A stretch of DNA of 64,000 nucleotides from Puccinia triticina (GCF_026914185.1 NC_070559.1:5120001-5184000), one strand, 5' to 3'. Shown: positions 31,417 to 42,716, counted from the first letter of the stretch. Translations and numbers: made by a program. Notes: generated by a model not told the origin, from the letters alone.

Positions 31417-33620
31417 TTCTCAGATCAAAGCTTTCTTTCTTCTCTCTATCCAGCCGTTAGGCAAAAGACAAAGCTAGTGCGTTCCTGCTTTCAGGTGATT
31501 TCTATTCACTATTCAGACATTTCTCTTAATCCTCAAAGATTGTCATTAGCTAGTGGAGTTTTTAATTAGAAATATTATTTTCAGTTGCTCCTATTTTTTC
31601 AGTTTGCCTGTGGAGTTTTGCTCCCAGGAAGACTGCTTTAGCAGTTTGCCTGTGGAGTTTTGCTCCCAGGAAAACTGCTTTAGCAGTTTGCCTGTGGAGT
31701 TTTGCTCCCAGGACAACTGCTTTAGCAGTTTGCCTGTGGAGTTTTGCTCCCAGGAAAAATTGCTTTAGCAGTTTTAGCAGTTTGCCTGCGGAGATTTGCC
31801 CTCAGGAATTGGCTAGCACTGGCAGGTTATGACCTACATGGTTGCCGAGCAGGTAAAAGCTCGCCAAGCAGGTACTTTTACCTGCTCGGCCATCGGGATG
31901 ACCTGCTCGCTGAGCAGGTACAGTTACAGATACCTGCTCCGGCGCGGCCAGCAGGTCAACTGGCCAAGCAGGTAACAGTACCTGCTGGGCGAGCAGGTAC
32001 TTGTTCCCGCTTCGAAGCGGCTACAGGTATCTGCTTGAAGATCAGGTCAACCTGCTTACCAAGCAGGTAAAAGCACCTGCTCGGCGGGCAGGTCATCCTG
32101 ATGGCCGAGCAGGTAAAAATACCTGCTCGGCGAGCAGGTTGACCTACTCGGCGAGCAGGGAAAAGCTCACCAAGCAGGTACTGTTACCTGCTTGGCCAGC
32201 AGGATGACCCGCTGGCCGAGCCGGAGAAGGTACGTGTAACTGTACCTGCCCGGCGACCAGGTTGATAGCCGAGCAGGTGAAAATACCTGCTCGGCGAGCT
32301 GTTACCTGCTTGGCCAGTGGGATGACCCGCTGGCCGAGCCGGAGCAGGTACCTGTAACTGTACCTGCTCAGCGAGCAGGTCATCCCGATGGCCGAGCAGG
32401 TAAAAGTACCTGCTCGGCAAGCTTTTACCTGCTCGGCAAGTAGGTCAACCTGCTCGCCAAGCAGGTACTGTTACCTACTTGGCCAGCAGGATGACCCGCT
32501 GGCCGAGCCGGAGCAGGTACCTGTAACTGTACCTGCCGGGCGACCAGGTTGATGGCCGAGCAGGTAGAAATACCTGCTCGGCGAGCTTTTACCTGCTCGG
32601 CGAGTAGGTCAACCTGCTCGCCGAGCAGGTACTGTTTCCTGGCCAGCAGGTTGACCTGCTGGCCGAGTCGGAGCAAGTACCTGTAACCGTACATGCTCGA
32701 CAAGCAGGTTATGCTAATGGCCGAGCAGGTAAAAGTACCTGCTCGACAAGCTTTTACCTGCTCGGCGAGTAGGTCAGCCTGCTCGCCGACCAGGTACTGT
32801 TACCTGCTTGGCCAGCAGGTTGACCTGCTCGCTGGCCAGGTACCTGAACCTGCTTGGCCTGCAGGTTGACCTGCTCGGCCAGCAGCTCGACAGGTTAACC
32901 TGCTGGCGAAGCGGGTATAGTACCTGTACGTGATCGGGCAGCACTGCTCGCTAGTCTGAGCAGTCTGCTTGGACCGGCGAGTCGAGTTCTTGGACCAGCA
33001 AGCAGACTGCTCCGGCCACTGTGGCTCGACGTGCTAACTGCCGGAGGGCTCCTCCCCGGGAAAGTTCTCCAAGGAGGGTGGAACAGCCGATGATTCAAAA
33101 TCATCAGCTGTTGACTCACCGATGATTCGAAATCATTGGTGATTTACCCACCGATGATTCGAAATCATCGGTGATTTACCCACCGATGATTCGAAATCAT
33201 CGGTGATTTACCCACCAATGATTCGAAATCATCGGTGATTTACCCACCGATCATTTGAAATCCTTGGTGATTGACCCACCAATGTTCATTTTACTCGGTG
33301 GGTCCGTAACCGAGCTTTCATATCAGATGAAAGCTCGCTTGAGCTGTCAACCGAGCTTCCATTGCTCGGTTGGTGGCGGCCGAGGTTAACTCGGCTGGCC
33401 ACTGATCGAGGAATTTACTTCGTCGGTCAGACAGCCTGCTGATTTTGGCTTGGCCGCGGACCAGCCGAGTTTGAATCAGGTGGCAAAACCCTCGGGTTAC
33501 TGTCCCCCGATGTCAACTCGGATGCGGATTGCATCGGATACGCGCAACCAATGTTAAATCGGTTGCGTGCATCCCAGATTGACGGGGATGCGCGCATCCG
33601 AGGCTTAAATGCTGGCAGTG
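31402..33620. repeat. Right inverted arm of element B
   Basis: Inverse of 17163-19627, 2.22 kb. It contains about four units of the 42-bp repeat (about 31600-31765), then the acctgctcggcgagcaggt palindromes, then gaaatcatcggtgatttacc repeats (33070-33290), and the terminus. It is shorter than the left arm mainly because of fewer 42-bp units. Confidence 0.85.
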
Positions 33621-33623
33621 GTC

Positions 33624-34250
33624 TCAGATGTTATTGGACCCCTCAACCTAGACATTAATGGTTGTAGATATCTTGTGACGCTTTGGGACCACGCGAGTAC
33701 ATATACATTCTGCGCGCCTATGGCAAACAGAAGTGATGTACCAGACAAGATTATGACCTGGATCAAACATCTGAAGACAGCCCTGGGAAAGGTGCCAACG
33801 TATCTTTGCTGTGATAATGCACTCAAATATACCAAGAGCCTGAAACCTCGACTGGAAGCCATAGGGACAACTCTTGCGCCGGTCACTCCGTACTACCCTT
33901 TGCAAAATGGAGAAGCCAAACGGGTGAACAGGACCCTTGGCAACATGGCGTGTACTATGCTGCACTCTAGTGAATTGTTGAGCAAGTGGTGGAGCTTTGC
34001 ATACTCAACAGCTGCTCACCTCCACAACAGACTCCCAAACACCCGCACTGGCAACAAGACCCCCTTGGAGATTCTCTACAAAGTGAAACCAATCCCAGAG
34101 ACACTTTACCCGTTTGGAGCTAGAGGAATCATCCACATCCCAAAGGAAAAACGGATGAAGCTAGATGAACGGGCGCGTGAGGGGCAACTCCTTGGATAAC
34201 CGGCATCTGGTGCAGGTTGGCTGTTCTGGGTACCCAGCAAACGGTGTATG
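33624..34250 (+). pseudogene. Integrase core, copia element A
   Basis: Continues from 17162 after element B. It reads LWDHASTYTF, then YLCCDNALKYTKS with the second catalytic Asp kept (CDN), then PLQNGEAKRVNRTLG, where the family residue before RVNRT is Glu and here is Lys. KTPLEILYKVKP and FGARGIIHIPKEKR follow as in copia integrase C-terminal parts. A stop lies at 34197. Confidence 0.75.
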
Positions 34251-35182
34251 GTTCACTTGGCTTCAGTGAAGTTCCCAGACTTTCAAAAGCTCCCAGTAGA
34301 GAAAGCCACCACCAAGATGGTGGATGATCTCATTGCAACACCGGAGAAATCAAACAACTCTCAAGTGAATATGATCCTGAAGCAAATAATGTTGAAACTT
34401 GGTGAGGAGAAGACTTCGGAGATTACTGAGGAAGAACATCACCAAATGGGACTCCTGTCAACAGCGGAAGAGCACAATCTGCCGAAGACCATCAAGCAGG
34501 CGCTTGCTGGACCGGATGCTCACCTATGGTGGGAGGCGGCAGAATACAAGATGCTCAAGTTTGGATCCCAACGGTGGCGCCAAAAGGATGTAAAGCTCTG
34601 GGGGCTTGTTGGGTATTCTCAATCAAGCGGAAGCCGGATGGATCAGTCAACAAATACCAAGCACGGTATGTCACCAAAGGCTTCAATCAACAACTAGGCC
34701 TAGATTACAATGAAACATACGCCCCAACGGCGTCCCTTAACACCCTTTGCCTTCTCATCTCCATAGCTATATCCCATGGGTTCTCAACAGCAACATTCAA
34801 TGTGATTTTGGCCTACCTCTACAGTCCCATTGAAGAGGAAGTCTACATCCAAACGCTGGTCAAAATCAATCTGTCACTCAAGGGAAAGGTCATGCGTCTG
34901 AAGAAAGCTTTGTATGGAACCAAGCAAGCTGCGCGCTGCTGGTGGAAATTCTTTCAAAAGACTGTTCTTGATCTTGGATTCAAGGCAAGTGAGATAGAAC
35001 CTTCTCTCTATTTGTTTCGCCGCCGCATCAACTTCATTATCATTTGGCTGCATGTGGACAATGGCTTTGCATTATGTTTGGACAAGTCACTCCTTGGTGA
35101 TTTGAGACATGGAATGGAAGCCCAACTGGAGATCAAATGGTCCAACAACGTACAGCGTCTGGTTGGCATAGACTTTGTTTAG
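34251..35182 (+). pseudogene. Reverse transcriptase, copia element A
   Basis: A linker (34251-34600) is followed by the RVT_2 domain: CWVFSIKRKPDGSVNKYQAR, GLDYNETYAPTASLNT, FNVILAYLYSPIEEEVYIQ, LYGTKQAARCWW and LHVDNGFAL. The first catalytic Asp (FDV) and the second Asp of the YVDD box are both Asn here, so the enzyme is dead. A frame change near 34570 and a stop at 35182 add to this. Confidence 0.8.
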
Positions 35183-35654
35183 GACGGCCTGCACCTCAAG
35201 TTGAATCAATCAATCATGGCAAACCAGATTGTAGAAACTGACCGCTGCTCCGTTTTTACTCATAATTGCCCTCTACCAAAGGGGGATCTTGAGACACATG
35301 AGGGTGAACCTATAGATCAGACTGAATTCTGCTCAACAATTGGATCCCTAATGTACCTGGCGTGTGGAACAAGACCTGATATTGCTTACACAGTGAATCT
35401 TTTAGCCCGGTTTTGTTTGGCTCCTTCAGAGGCTCATTGGAATGCGTTGGACTGGTTGATTGGCTACTTGGGGAGGAAGACAACACCGGGACTAATGTTC
35501 AAGGCGGGGTCAGCTGGATTGGACCTGTGGACGGATGTGAACTGGGGGGGGGAGCTTGAATGGTTGACAACGGGATACCTGCTCACCCATGACGGAAACA
35601 GCATTGCATGGGGCTCAAAGATGCAGAAGGTGGTGGCTATGTCTACCTGTGCGG

Positions 35655-36380
35655 TATGGAGCTTTGACCGGTGCTAGGCCGGCAACAGCGCTGGGAGGGG
35701 ATGAGTGCCTGGTGGCTGCCCTCTTGGATGATCTGGGAATGAGTCATAGGGAAATCAAGGTGATAGCTTGTGGTGGGGTGGTTTTGAGAGTTCGCCGGGG
35801 TTTAGATTCTCAGCGGCGGTTTGGTTTTTGAACTGAAAGGATTCTGGGAACGGTGACAGATCTGGATTCTCTTAACTCGCTGACTCTTGACTCTTTGTGA
35901 TCTCTAGAATTTTTGATGGGTCAGAATGCCATACTGCTCCCCTCCTCCAAGTTCCGCAAACTTGGACTTGGGGAGACAACATGTCACATGCATTTCATCA
36001 TATCCCTTGCCCACCATGTGCACACAACAAAACAACCCACAGAGAAAAGGAAAAGAAACAGAAGAAAACAAAAACTCAAGGAAACCAAACCAGAAATGAA
36101 ACTGAGAAGAGCTGAGACAAGAAAAGAGGGCCACAATCTGAGAGATGAGAGAAGAGAAAAGAGACAAAAAAACAAACAGGAATAAACCCACAGACAACTC
36201 TGTGTTAGGACCAAGAAAAAAAAGAAAAAGTGAGAAGAGGGAGGAAAAAAAAAGAAAGTGGGAATGGGGATTAGAACATAAATCTTGAATGTTGAGCTTT
36301 GAGGGTTGAGATCTTGAGGTTGAGCCTTGAGGGTTGAAATCTTGTTCTTGAGGCCCTGTACCCGTATGACCACCACAGCG
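35655..36380. mobile_element. 726-bp insertion in RNase H, class unknown
   Basis: Flanked by gcgg at 35651-35654 and 36381-36384. It starts TATGGAGC and ends CCACAGCG, without inverted ends. It contains a purine-rich stretch (36010-36260) and three degenerate copies of gttgag(a/c)(t/c)(t/c)ttga near 36290-36350. No coding was recognised. A SINE-like or solo-LTR origin is possible. Confidence 0.55.
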
Positions 36381-36618
36381 GCGGAATACCTGGCACCCTT
36401 GGAAGGCGCTCAACAATTGGTTCACCTACTCAACATCTTTGAAGAAACGGACACTAAACCTCAACTCTTGATGCACTGTGACAATGAGGCGGCCATCTTG
36501 ATAGCAACTGTAAATACCTCAAAAAAGAAGCCCAAGTACCTCAGACGGGTGTTTTATTTCATGAATGACCTCATTAGGGAAAACAAAATCAAAGTTACTT
36601 GGACCAGCACTCTCAATA

Positions 36619-36819
36619 GGGGGGTTCACAATAGGATTTTAATAAAACTTTAGAGCCCATTTTAAGGACTTTGTGAACCAATTTTCAGAAAACGTAGAAG
36701 TTGCTCTGATTGCCAAGGAACACCCAAATGTGAACAGCTTAAAAAAATTCCAAAACATTGTTCATAAAGGCCTTAAAATGAGCTTTAAAATTTTATTAAA
36801 ATCCTATTGTGAACCCCCC
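36619..36819. mobile_element. Tc1/mariner-type MITE, family 1 (in RNase H)
   Basis: GGGGGGTTCACAATAGGATT and its inverse, 201 bp, with TA at 36617-36618 and 36820-36821. Confidence 0.85.
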
Positions 36820-36937
36820 TAATCAGTGGGCGGATGTTATGACAAAAAGATTAGGTCTGACAAAAATGATTAGCGCATTAGGTCAGCTGGGAATATCAGG
36901 GTAGTTTTTGCAATCTTGGGGGGGGGGGGGGGGGGGT

Positions 36938-37186
36938 GTTGGAGTGTAGCCCAAAGATTCAGGAAGACAAGATTGTAAAAACATAGTTTCATGTACTTAG
37001 TCTAAACCTTCCAGGGGATTCACCCGGTTAGGTCGGGTAGTGACTATTTAGCCTGGACGTTCCCGCGCCTGCCTCCAATCTCTTTTCCTCACCAAGATTG
37101 GAGACGGGATCACCAGTGCCAATAGCTGACGCAATGGGACTGTTTCATCCAGTTTACCATTTGCCAAACCCATACGCAATCTCATA
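36938..37186 (+). repeat. 3' LTR of copia element A
   Basis: Starts TGTTGGAGTGTAG directly after the poly-G tract and ends ctcata before the aaatc duplication; 249 bp. It lacks the internal duplication seen in the 5' LTR. Confidence 0.8.
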
Positions 37187-37239
37187 AAATCCAAGACATC
37201 AATTTGCTTGTTTGTCCAAGAGTTCATCAAAACACAATA

Positions 37240-37424
37240 GGGGGGTTCACGTAAGGCTGATTTCGAAAATCAGGAACCAAAACCAGCAGATGCAGCTTTT
37301 GAAAATCATGAGAAAGCAAAAAGGTTTGGCTCCCTTTGGAAGCAATCTACAAGGCATAAACCTTACTCACAGGTGCATGAGCAGACAAAATCAGCATTGC
37401 TTTTTTTGCAACATAAACCCCCCT
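37240..37424. mobile_element. Degenerate family 1 mariner-type MITE
   Basis: Left end GGGGGGTTCACGTAAGG after TA at 37238-37239; a weak right end ataaacccccct at 37413-37424. The interior does not match the better copies, so it may be a relative or a hybrid. Confidence 0.45.
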
Positions 37425-37433
37425 GATAGTATT

Positions 37434-38249
37434 ATGGTGTTCAAAGTTGCACATGACACTATTTACATAAAATCATAAAGCCAATTTTGGCTGGGAGCAC
37501 TAACTTAACACAAGACCCTCTTCGGAGGGCCTGGTGCAGCCTGGCTGGCGCGGAGCGCCCCTCGCGAAGCAAGCCTCTGAAGGAGGGACTTGCGCCGTAT
37601 ACCCCCCTACCCGCCCTACTCTTTTTGGCATTTGGCAGGGCATTATTTTAGAAACACTATCAAATTTGATCCACTCAACCTTTTTTTTTCTTGTTCAGTG
37701 TGCCATGACCGCCTGCTTCTTCTCTACAAGCATGCCAAAAATCAAGTGTCCCACTCACTTCAAAATTGGTCTTTTTCCTTGTTTTCCATGGGCAATACAT
37801 CCGCAGGCTGCTTATGTAATGTAAAGCCACCAGTCAGAGTACAGGGAGTGGTGCCATCAAACCTGAGCACTTTGAAAGTCTTATTATGACAGTAAAAAAT
37901 GGTGAGAAGGTCCAAAAATAATGCTACATATCCTACAAGATGCAGGAGAAGGAAGAGGTCATTTGGCTCAGCGGAACTTTCATTCTATTCCTCACGACTG
38001 AGGAGGTACAAGCAATAGAATGGAAAAAGGCAAAAAAACAAGAAAGAGTAGGGCAAGCACTGGCGCATAGTGTATAAGTCCCTCCTTCGGAGGGTCCCTG
38101 CGGGATGGTGTCCCCCCTCCACAAAGAGAGGGTCTTAGTTAAATTAGGAGATGTCAGTGTGCATAAAAGTTAAAGTGACAACTCCCAGCCAAAATTGCAG
38201 TTTATCATTTTATGTAAAAAAATCTTATGCAATTTTGAACACCATATAT
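37434..38249. mobile_element. TIR element, about 0.8 kb, non-coding
   Basis: Inverted segments of roughly 80-100 bp: left tatggtgttcaaagttgc...ccaattttggctgggag, right ctcccagccaaaattg...aattttgaacaccata. The interior has gagggacttgcgcc-type repeats shared with 38070-38130. No transposase. Confidence 0.6.
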
Positions 38250-40056
38250 GTCCTGCTTGGGTTGGGAGGATTGAACGAGTTATCATTACATGCCCAGGAT
38301 TTACAACGGATTGCATACATAAAAATCACAGTGAGAGTTCAGGAAAGATAGAGCCATGCAACGCAATCATGTAGCTCATCGGGAACCTGCCGCAGTTCAC
38401 AATGCTACCCAGCAACGCTTAGGAAGCGGGCAGGAATTAGCGAAACAGAACATGCAAGCGAGCTTTGCAAACGGGAAAAAGAAGGCATGTCAGCATGTGC
38501 TACCTGGGCAGTTGGTATCAATCGTACAACTGGGTGGCTCAGAATGCCGTTCTATCTTCCTTCCGAGACACAGGTCCGGGCCAAGCCGTTGGAACCCGAG
38601 CATCCACTCTCAAATTCACTTTCAGTCACAACAGCTAATAACAGTGGATACGGCAGGGGCGGTAGACTTGTTCACCCGGTAGAGCAACCAAGTCCACTCA
38701 CTGGCATGCTGACAACACGTGTTCGCCATACATTAACAGTCAAGTTCTGTATGATAAGATTATCTCGGGAGGCATGGCCGAGGACCCACTCGATGCAGAG
38801 AATGGATTATCGGATTGGTTCATCCTAGAGAAGGTTCAAGGAAAAAGAGGTAGAGAAAGCTTACTGAGTTGTGCAGATGATGCTTCGTGATGTTCTAGGA
38901 AATTTGACCGAGTGGGAAATTTGACCGAGAGTGGGAGAAAAGATGCAAGTCAGAGACGGAAGGCGACAGCGTAAAATTGGAATTGTGTCGGATCAGATGT
39001 TTAGGAATGCATGGTTTGAGACATCTTATCCCCTTGCGGGGAATGTCAGAAATGCGATTTTGATCATCACTGGGAGAATTGATGGTGAAAAACTGCAAGA
39101 AAAACAAACTGCCGCACAGCGGAAGGGGAGAGAGTAAGTCAGTAACAATTCGACTAGAGAAGCGTCGGTAGTGAGAGGTAAAGGTGAGACGGGTTGGATC
39201 AGAATGAGGTAAGCTATTGGTAAGTGAGTATCCGCATTTCCCGACGAAGGGATCGGAAGCAGAACTGATAGTTTATAGATGATCATCACTTGGAGGGGCG
39301 TAGTAAGGCAATGTGGAAAGGGGCAGAGATGTAAGTACCTTGATGGATTAAGCCTCTGAGAATGGTCGGTGGTCGCGGTACGTAAGCCTTGATCTATATG
39401 AGATGCGGACAAAATAGTCAGCTAAACACGTCAGGCTACTGGAAAACAGGACATCAGAGTGAGCAATTCGGGCACGAGTCAGTTGGTGATGCATGTTAAA
39501 GGTTTGCTCAAGCCCACAATTGGGTGTTCGCAAGGGCGAACTTGGTGAGTATCGCTTGTGTTATGAAATCATCATGTAAAAGTTGAGGGCGGCAGAGTGT
39601 ATGACAAGAGCAAGACAAACAGGGATGGGTTGGGTACGAACCTGGGGGAAATGGGCTGGAAGTGCACGGGGAAAGTCAGACATGTGGCCTTGGGCGTCCT
39701 CAGCCGTTGCCAGGGAGGGGAGAGCCGGCACCCGTGGCGGGAACCTCTCGGTCCATCCTCATCAATCGGTTAAGATGAGGTGAAGGTGGGTTTGGGGGGA
39801 GGTCGAGAGGGGAGGGCGGCGGTCGACTTTATGTCGGTCGGGTTCTGCGGCCAAATTGTGGGTCATGATGACCAAAAACTTGGCCCAGACGCTGACCGCA
39901 TTTTGAATAAAATATGCAAGATAGTTCAACTACGGACTGCGGGCGAACGCTGCGAAGTTCGATCAGTCTTCCTCACCACAGCTTCTCCCACAAATCTTGC
40001 CTTCGAGTCGGACCGGCGTGCACGCTGCTACACTTTTCGAACTTTCTCCAAGCAAC
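38250..40056. other. No gene recognised
   Basis: Frames up to about 110 codons occur on both strands without domains or coherent splicing. The last part is the 5' flank of the UTP16-like gene. Confidence 0.3.
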
Positions 40057-40915
40057 ATGGCACGTTCCGTTTCGCCATTCGCCTCTCAGAAGAAAGGAAA
40101 ACGAAAATCAAACCCCACACTCGATTCTTCCTCCGGAGCTGAAGCCGATGTCCCTCCGCATGCGTCGAACGAACAAGACGAAAATCTCAACAATCCAGCT
40201 GGAGAGCCCTTGGACGAAGGTCCCCATGTTCAAAACAGCCCCCCAGATCAGGGGTCATCCACTGATGGAACCGCGAAGGACCTTGCGCCCGAATCAGACT
40301 CTGACGAGGCCCCAGAGGTTATAAGTACTGGAGCTGGCAAGCGGCAAATCAAACAGAGAGAAGATGAAATTGACAAGTTTGCTAAAGCGTGAGCACATTT
40401 GTGGTTAACATCTCGGCAGAATTCCACAGGTTTCATCAGTATGTATTTCGAGGATTGAAAAGTCTGACCTTTGCTCCCGACCTGTATTCTCTGAGACTAG
40501 GACAGCACGAGCAAGACGTCAAGCTAACCGTGCTCGAGACGAAAAACTTAAAAAGAATTCCAAAGCGCGTAAAACGAAAATCAAGACGGTTGATCCTGAA
40601 GTGGATTCAGACGAGCCGTCCTCGTCGGACGAAGCGAAAGAAGAAGCCCCAGCATCAACCAAACCTGTCACTGCTCCAATTCCCACCAACACCAAGAAAT
40701 ACTTAGACCCGTCACTCTTTTCTTCCGCATCTCACATCCTGGAAAAGTCAAAGCAAGAATCCCTGGCCCGCGCATCAGAAAAATCAAAACTATTAAACAC
40801 CCGTCGAAAGAAACAAAAGAAGCTTCAAAATCAAGACTGGAAAGACCTCGGGTTCGCGCAACCTCTTCTTTACCCCGCTATTTTCATTTATATTCCGCTG
40901 TACACACCGAACTGA
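40057..40915 (+). CDS. UTP16/Bud21-like nucleolar protein (two exons)
   Basis: Exon 1 is 40057-40388 (donor GTGAGC) and exon 2 40501-40915 (acceptor gactag), giving about 248 residues. The start MARSVSPF was preferred to an in-frame Met 20 codons upstream because it has a better context (aacATGG). The N-terminus is Ser/Lys-rich. Near residue 90 there is SDSDEAPEVIST, the acidic DEAPE signature of the fungal UTP16/Bud21 family, followed across the intron by a basic Arg/Lys helix (ARRQANRARDEKLKK). A second acidic patch and KKYLDPSLF come near residue 185. In yeast the protein belongs to the U3 snoRNA small-subunit processome. The hydrophobic C-terminus looks atypical, so a further intron near 40850 may be missed. 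Confidence 0.5.
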
Positions 40916-41531
40916 TTTGTATCTTAAATCCCCCCTCCCATAATCGGAAATGCACCGAAAGAAACAACACGACGGTCGTGCATCTTTCGCAAACAGACCA
41001 TCTTAATCCTGCTCCTCGACCGGCGGCAGCTGCCAATTTCGTTCGGAATAGACTGTACCCCAAATCCAGTCGCGCGGGAGTGAAACTGCCCAAAGCTACT
41101 CTTGCAGCTAAAGCCGAGATGGGCTCCCGGAAGTCGGGCATCGAAACTACGCACTCCCGCCGGTCTCTTCAGCCAGCCCTTGTTTTCAGCCGCCCGCAAG
41201 ACTAATCTCTTGTCAATTTGCAGTCCCTTAACCCTCTTCTCTGTAATTCCACGCCTGCAAAACAATTCTTTGAACTTCGACCACTCAAGAGGAGTACACA
41301 CTGCGATGGCCAATACAGCTGGTCATTGAGGGACTTGTGCCATGCACCCAGAGGGTTGCATACCCCCTCGATAACCCGTTGTGCAAGCCATCGAGAGGGA
41401 GCTTGCTACGTAGCCAAAGTATCAGACAAACAGTCGAGTTATGTTGAATTACACGTGAGATGCGCATGATGTGTTAACATCACTGTTGCCAGAATGGCCT
41501 TAAATACTGCTTTTTAGTCTGATGTATTAAA
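40916..41531. other. No gene recognised
   Basis: Region between the convergent UTP16-like and DUF1764 genes. Frames on both strands (for example 40924-41313, minus) lack domains. It may include 3' untranslated sequence of both genes. Confidence 0.35.
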
Positions 41532-42413
41532 TTAAAAACCTGCGTGGGACAGAAAAGGTTGATTGAAATTGAGAGTAAAGATATGAATAGTAAAAAAAAA
41601 GTACGACAGTCAAATGGAACGAGGGAATCTTACAACATTGGCAATCAAACGGGCAGTCCGGTGTGTCTGAAAATACGGATATTGTCAAAATGAGTTTTGT
41701 ACGAAACATGAACCAATAAATAAGGCAAACCACGCCAGAGGTGTCATGATAGTTGAAAGGAATGATAGAGGGAGGAAGTGGGGAAGAGGAAGTAAACAAA
41801 CCTTGGCCTAATCCAATCTTTAGCTCCTCGACAGAATAGATTAACAATCCGTCCTCAGTCTTCGCTCCTAAATGGAAAAAGAACAGACAACCAATGACAG
41901 AGCAAGAAGATTTAGGTCAGTTCTGGGTATAAGAGAAGTACGGAGGATGGTAGTGGGGTGGATGTGCGAGGAGGAGGCAGAAGACGAACTGGTGCCTCTG
42001 GAGTCGCGGAAGGCCCGTTCCTGTTCATCGTCTAGATCAATTTGAGACGGAAGCCCTTTAGTATTCCTCTGCTTCTTGCTGCTATGGGTGAGGTTGGGTG
42101 TGAGTTCAAGCAAAGATTGAGAAGGGTCGATGAGGACCTCGACGTGAGACGGGGGGTCTTCCTCGGCTTTCCGTTTAGCGCCCGGCCGGCCATGCGGGCT
42201 GGGATTTTTCTTTGGCCTTCGTTCGTCCCCAGATCCGTGAGTCTTCACGTCCGACGCTCCATTCCCTCGTCTCCCACTCGCCCTCCTCCGCTCTCCTTCC
42301 GACGGCCCTGGACTATCTGGCCTTCGTGCGTTCGCCTTCTTCGAGCTCGTGCTGTTGGTCGGCCCTCTCGAGGCAAAAATCGCATCGATCTCCGATAGGT
42401 TCTTCGATACCAT
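41532..42413 (-). CDS. DUF1764 family protein (four exons)
   Basis: Minus-strand exons: 42413-41990, 41867-41802, 41666-41634 and 41539-41532, total 531 bp, 176 residues. The start is MVSKNLSEIDAIFASR, the family's EIDxIF N-terminal motif. The middle is Lys/Arg/Ser/Pro-rich and disordered. Near residue 140 DSRGT joins RAKTEDGLLIYSVEELKI, the family's TE(E/D)G...IY...EL block, then DTPDCPFDCQCCF at the C-terminus, the hallmark CPFDCxCCF ending. All four exon joins keep frame with GT/AG; the first donor (GTTCGT) is weak. The last exon supplies only 8 coding bases. Function is unknown; the Cys cluster suggests metal binding, by inference. Confidence 0.88.
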
Positions 42414-42716
42414 TACTGCCCTTTTTCTCGTTCGTTTTCCCCGACAACTCGTAGCCTCTGTGGAGTTCTTCGCGGGCTGTTGAACAACCCAATTTCGGGG
42501 GCAAAAATTTGCGGCGAAAAAAAAAGCTTCAGAAATCGAATATGTATGTACAACTAGCCGTATGTACATATCTAAGTATGTATTTACATAGGCCCGTGTC
42601 TGGCTTAGCTAAGCTTTCCGGGACCGGGGGTGCGAACTGGTAGGAACTGGTGCGAAGCAGTGCGAAGCATCTTCTCAGGCAGGAACCAAACTTAAGTCCC
42701 TCTTTGTTATTGGTTA
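42414..42716. promoter_or_regulatory. 5' flank of the DUF1764 gene
   Basis: The frame is open upstream of the chosen Met for 52 codons, but that stretch has no family similarity. The region should hold the promoter; no specific element was identified. Confidence 0.35.

Larger units (their letters stand above)
17163..33620. mobile_element. CACTA-like 16.5-kb fold-back element B
   Basis: Its termini are CACTGCCAGCATTTAAGCC and the exact inverse, flanked by a 3-bp duplication gtc (17160-17162, 33621-33623). CACTG ends, a 3-bp duplication and arrays of subterminal repeats fit the CACTA/EnSpm superfamily. The arms are inverted copies (17163-19627 and 31402-33620). Removing it restores the integrase frame of copia A. 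No CACTA transposase was found, so it is non-autonomous or gutted. The middle is filled by other elements and satellites. Confidence 0.75.
35183..36904 (+). pseudogene. RNase H, copia element A (interrupted twice)
   Basis: From 35183: SLMYLACGTRPDIAYTVNLL and IAWGSKMQKVVAMSTC, then a 726-bp insertion (35655-36380). Coding resumes with AEYLAPLEGAQQLVHLL, LMHCDNEAAILIA and KPKYLRRVFYF. A TA-flanked MITE (36619-36819) interrupts it again, and the end QWADVMTKRLG follows to a stop near 36904. All joins stay in frame once the duplicated target bases are allowed for. Confidence 0.78.
13681..37186 (+). mobile_element. Ty1/copia retrotransposon A, split by nested insertions
   Basis: The LTRs at 13681-14034 and 36938-37186 share TGTTGGAGTGTAG at the start and a terminus ending ctcata, and are flanked by a perfect 5-bp duplication, aaatc at 13676-13680 and 37187-37191. 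A poly-G polypurine tract (about 36919-36937) precedes the 3' LTR. Coding order is gag, protease, integrase, reverse transcriptase, RNase H, which is the copia order. Nested insertions are at 14810-15350, 15849-16483, 17163-33620, 35655-36380 and 36619-36819. Frameshifts, stops and lost catalytic residues show it is dead. Confidence 0.85.

Noticed and set aside
38356..39783. Genes in 38.3-39.8 kb
   Set aside because: Several 60-110 codon frames exist on both strands but none shows domains, splice-consistent extension or a coding bias visible by eye.
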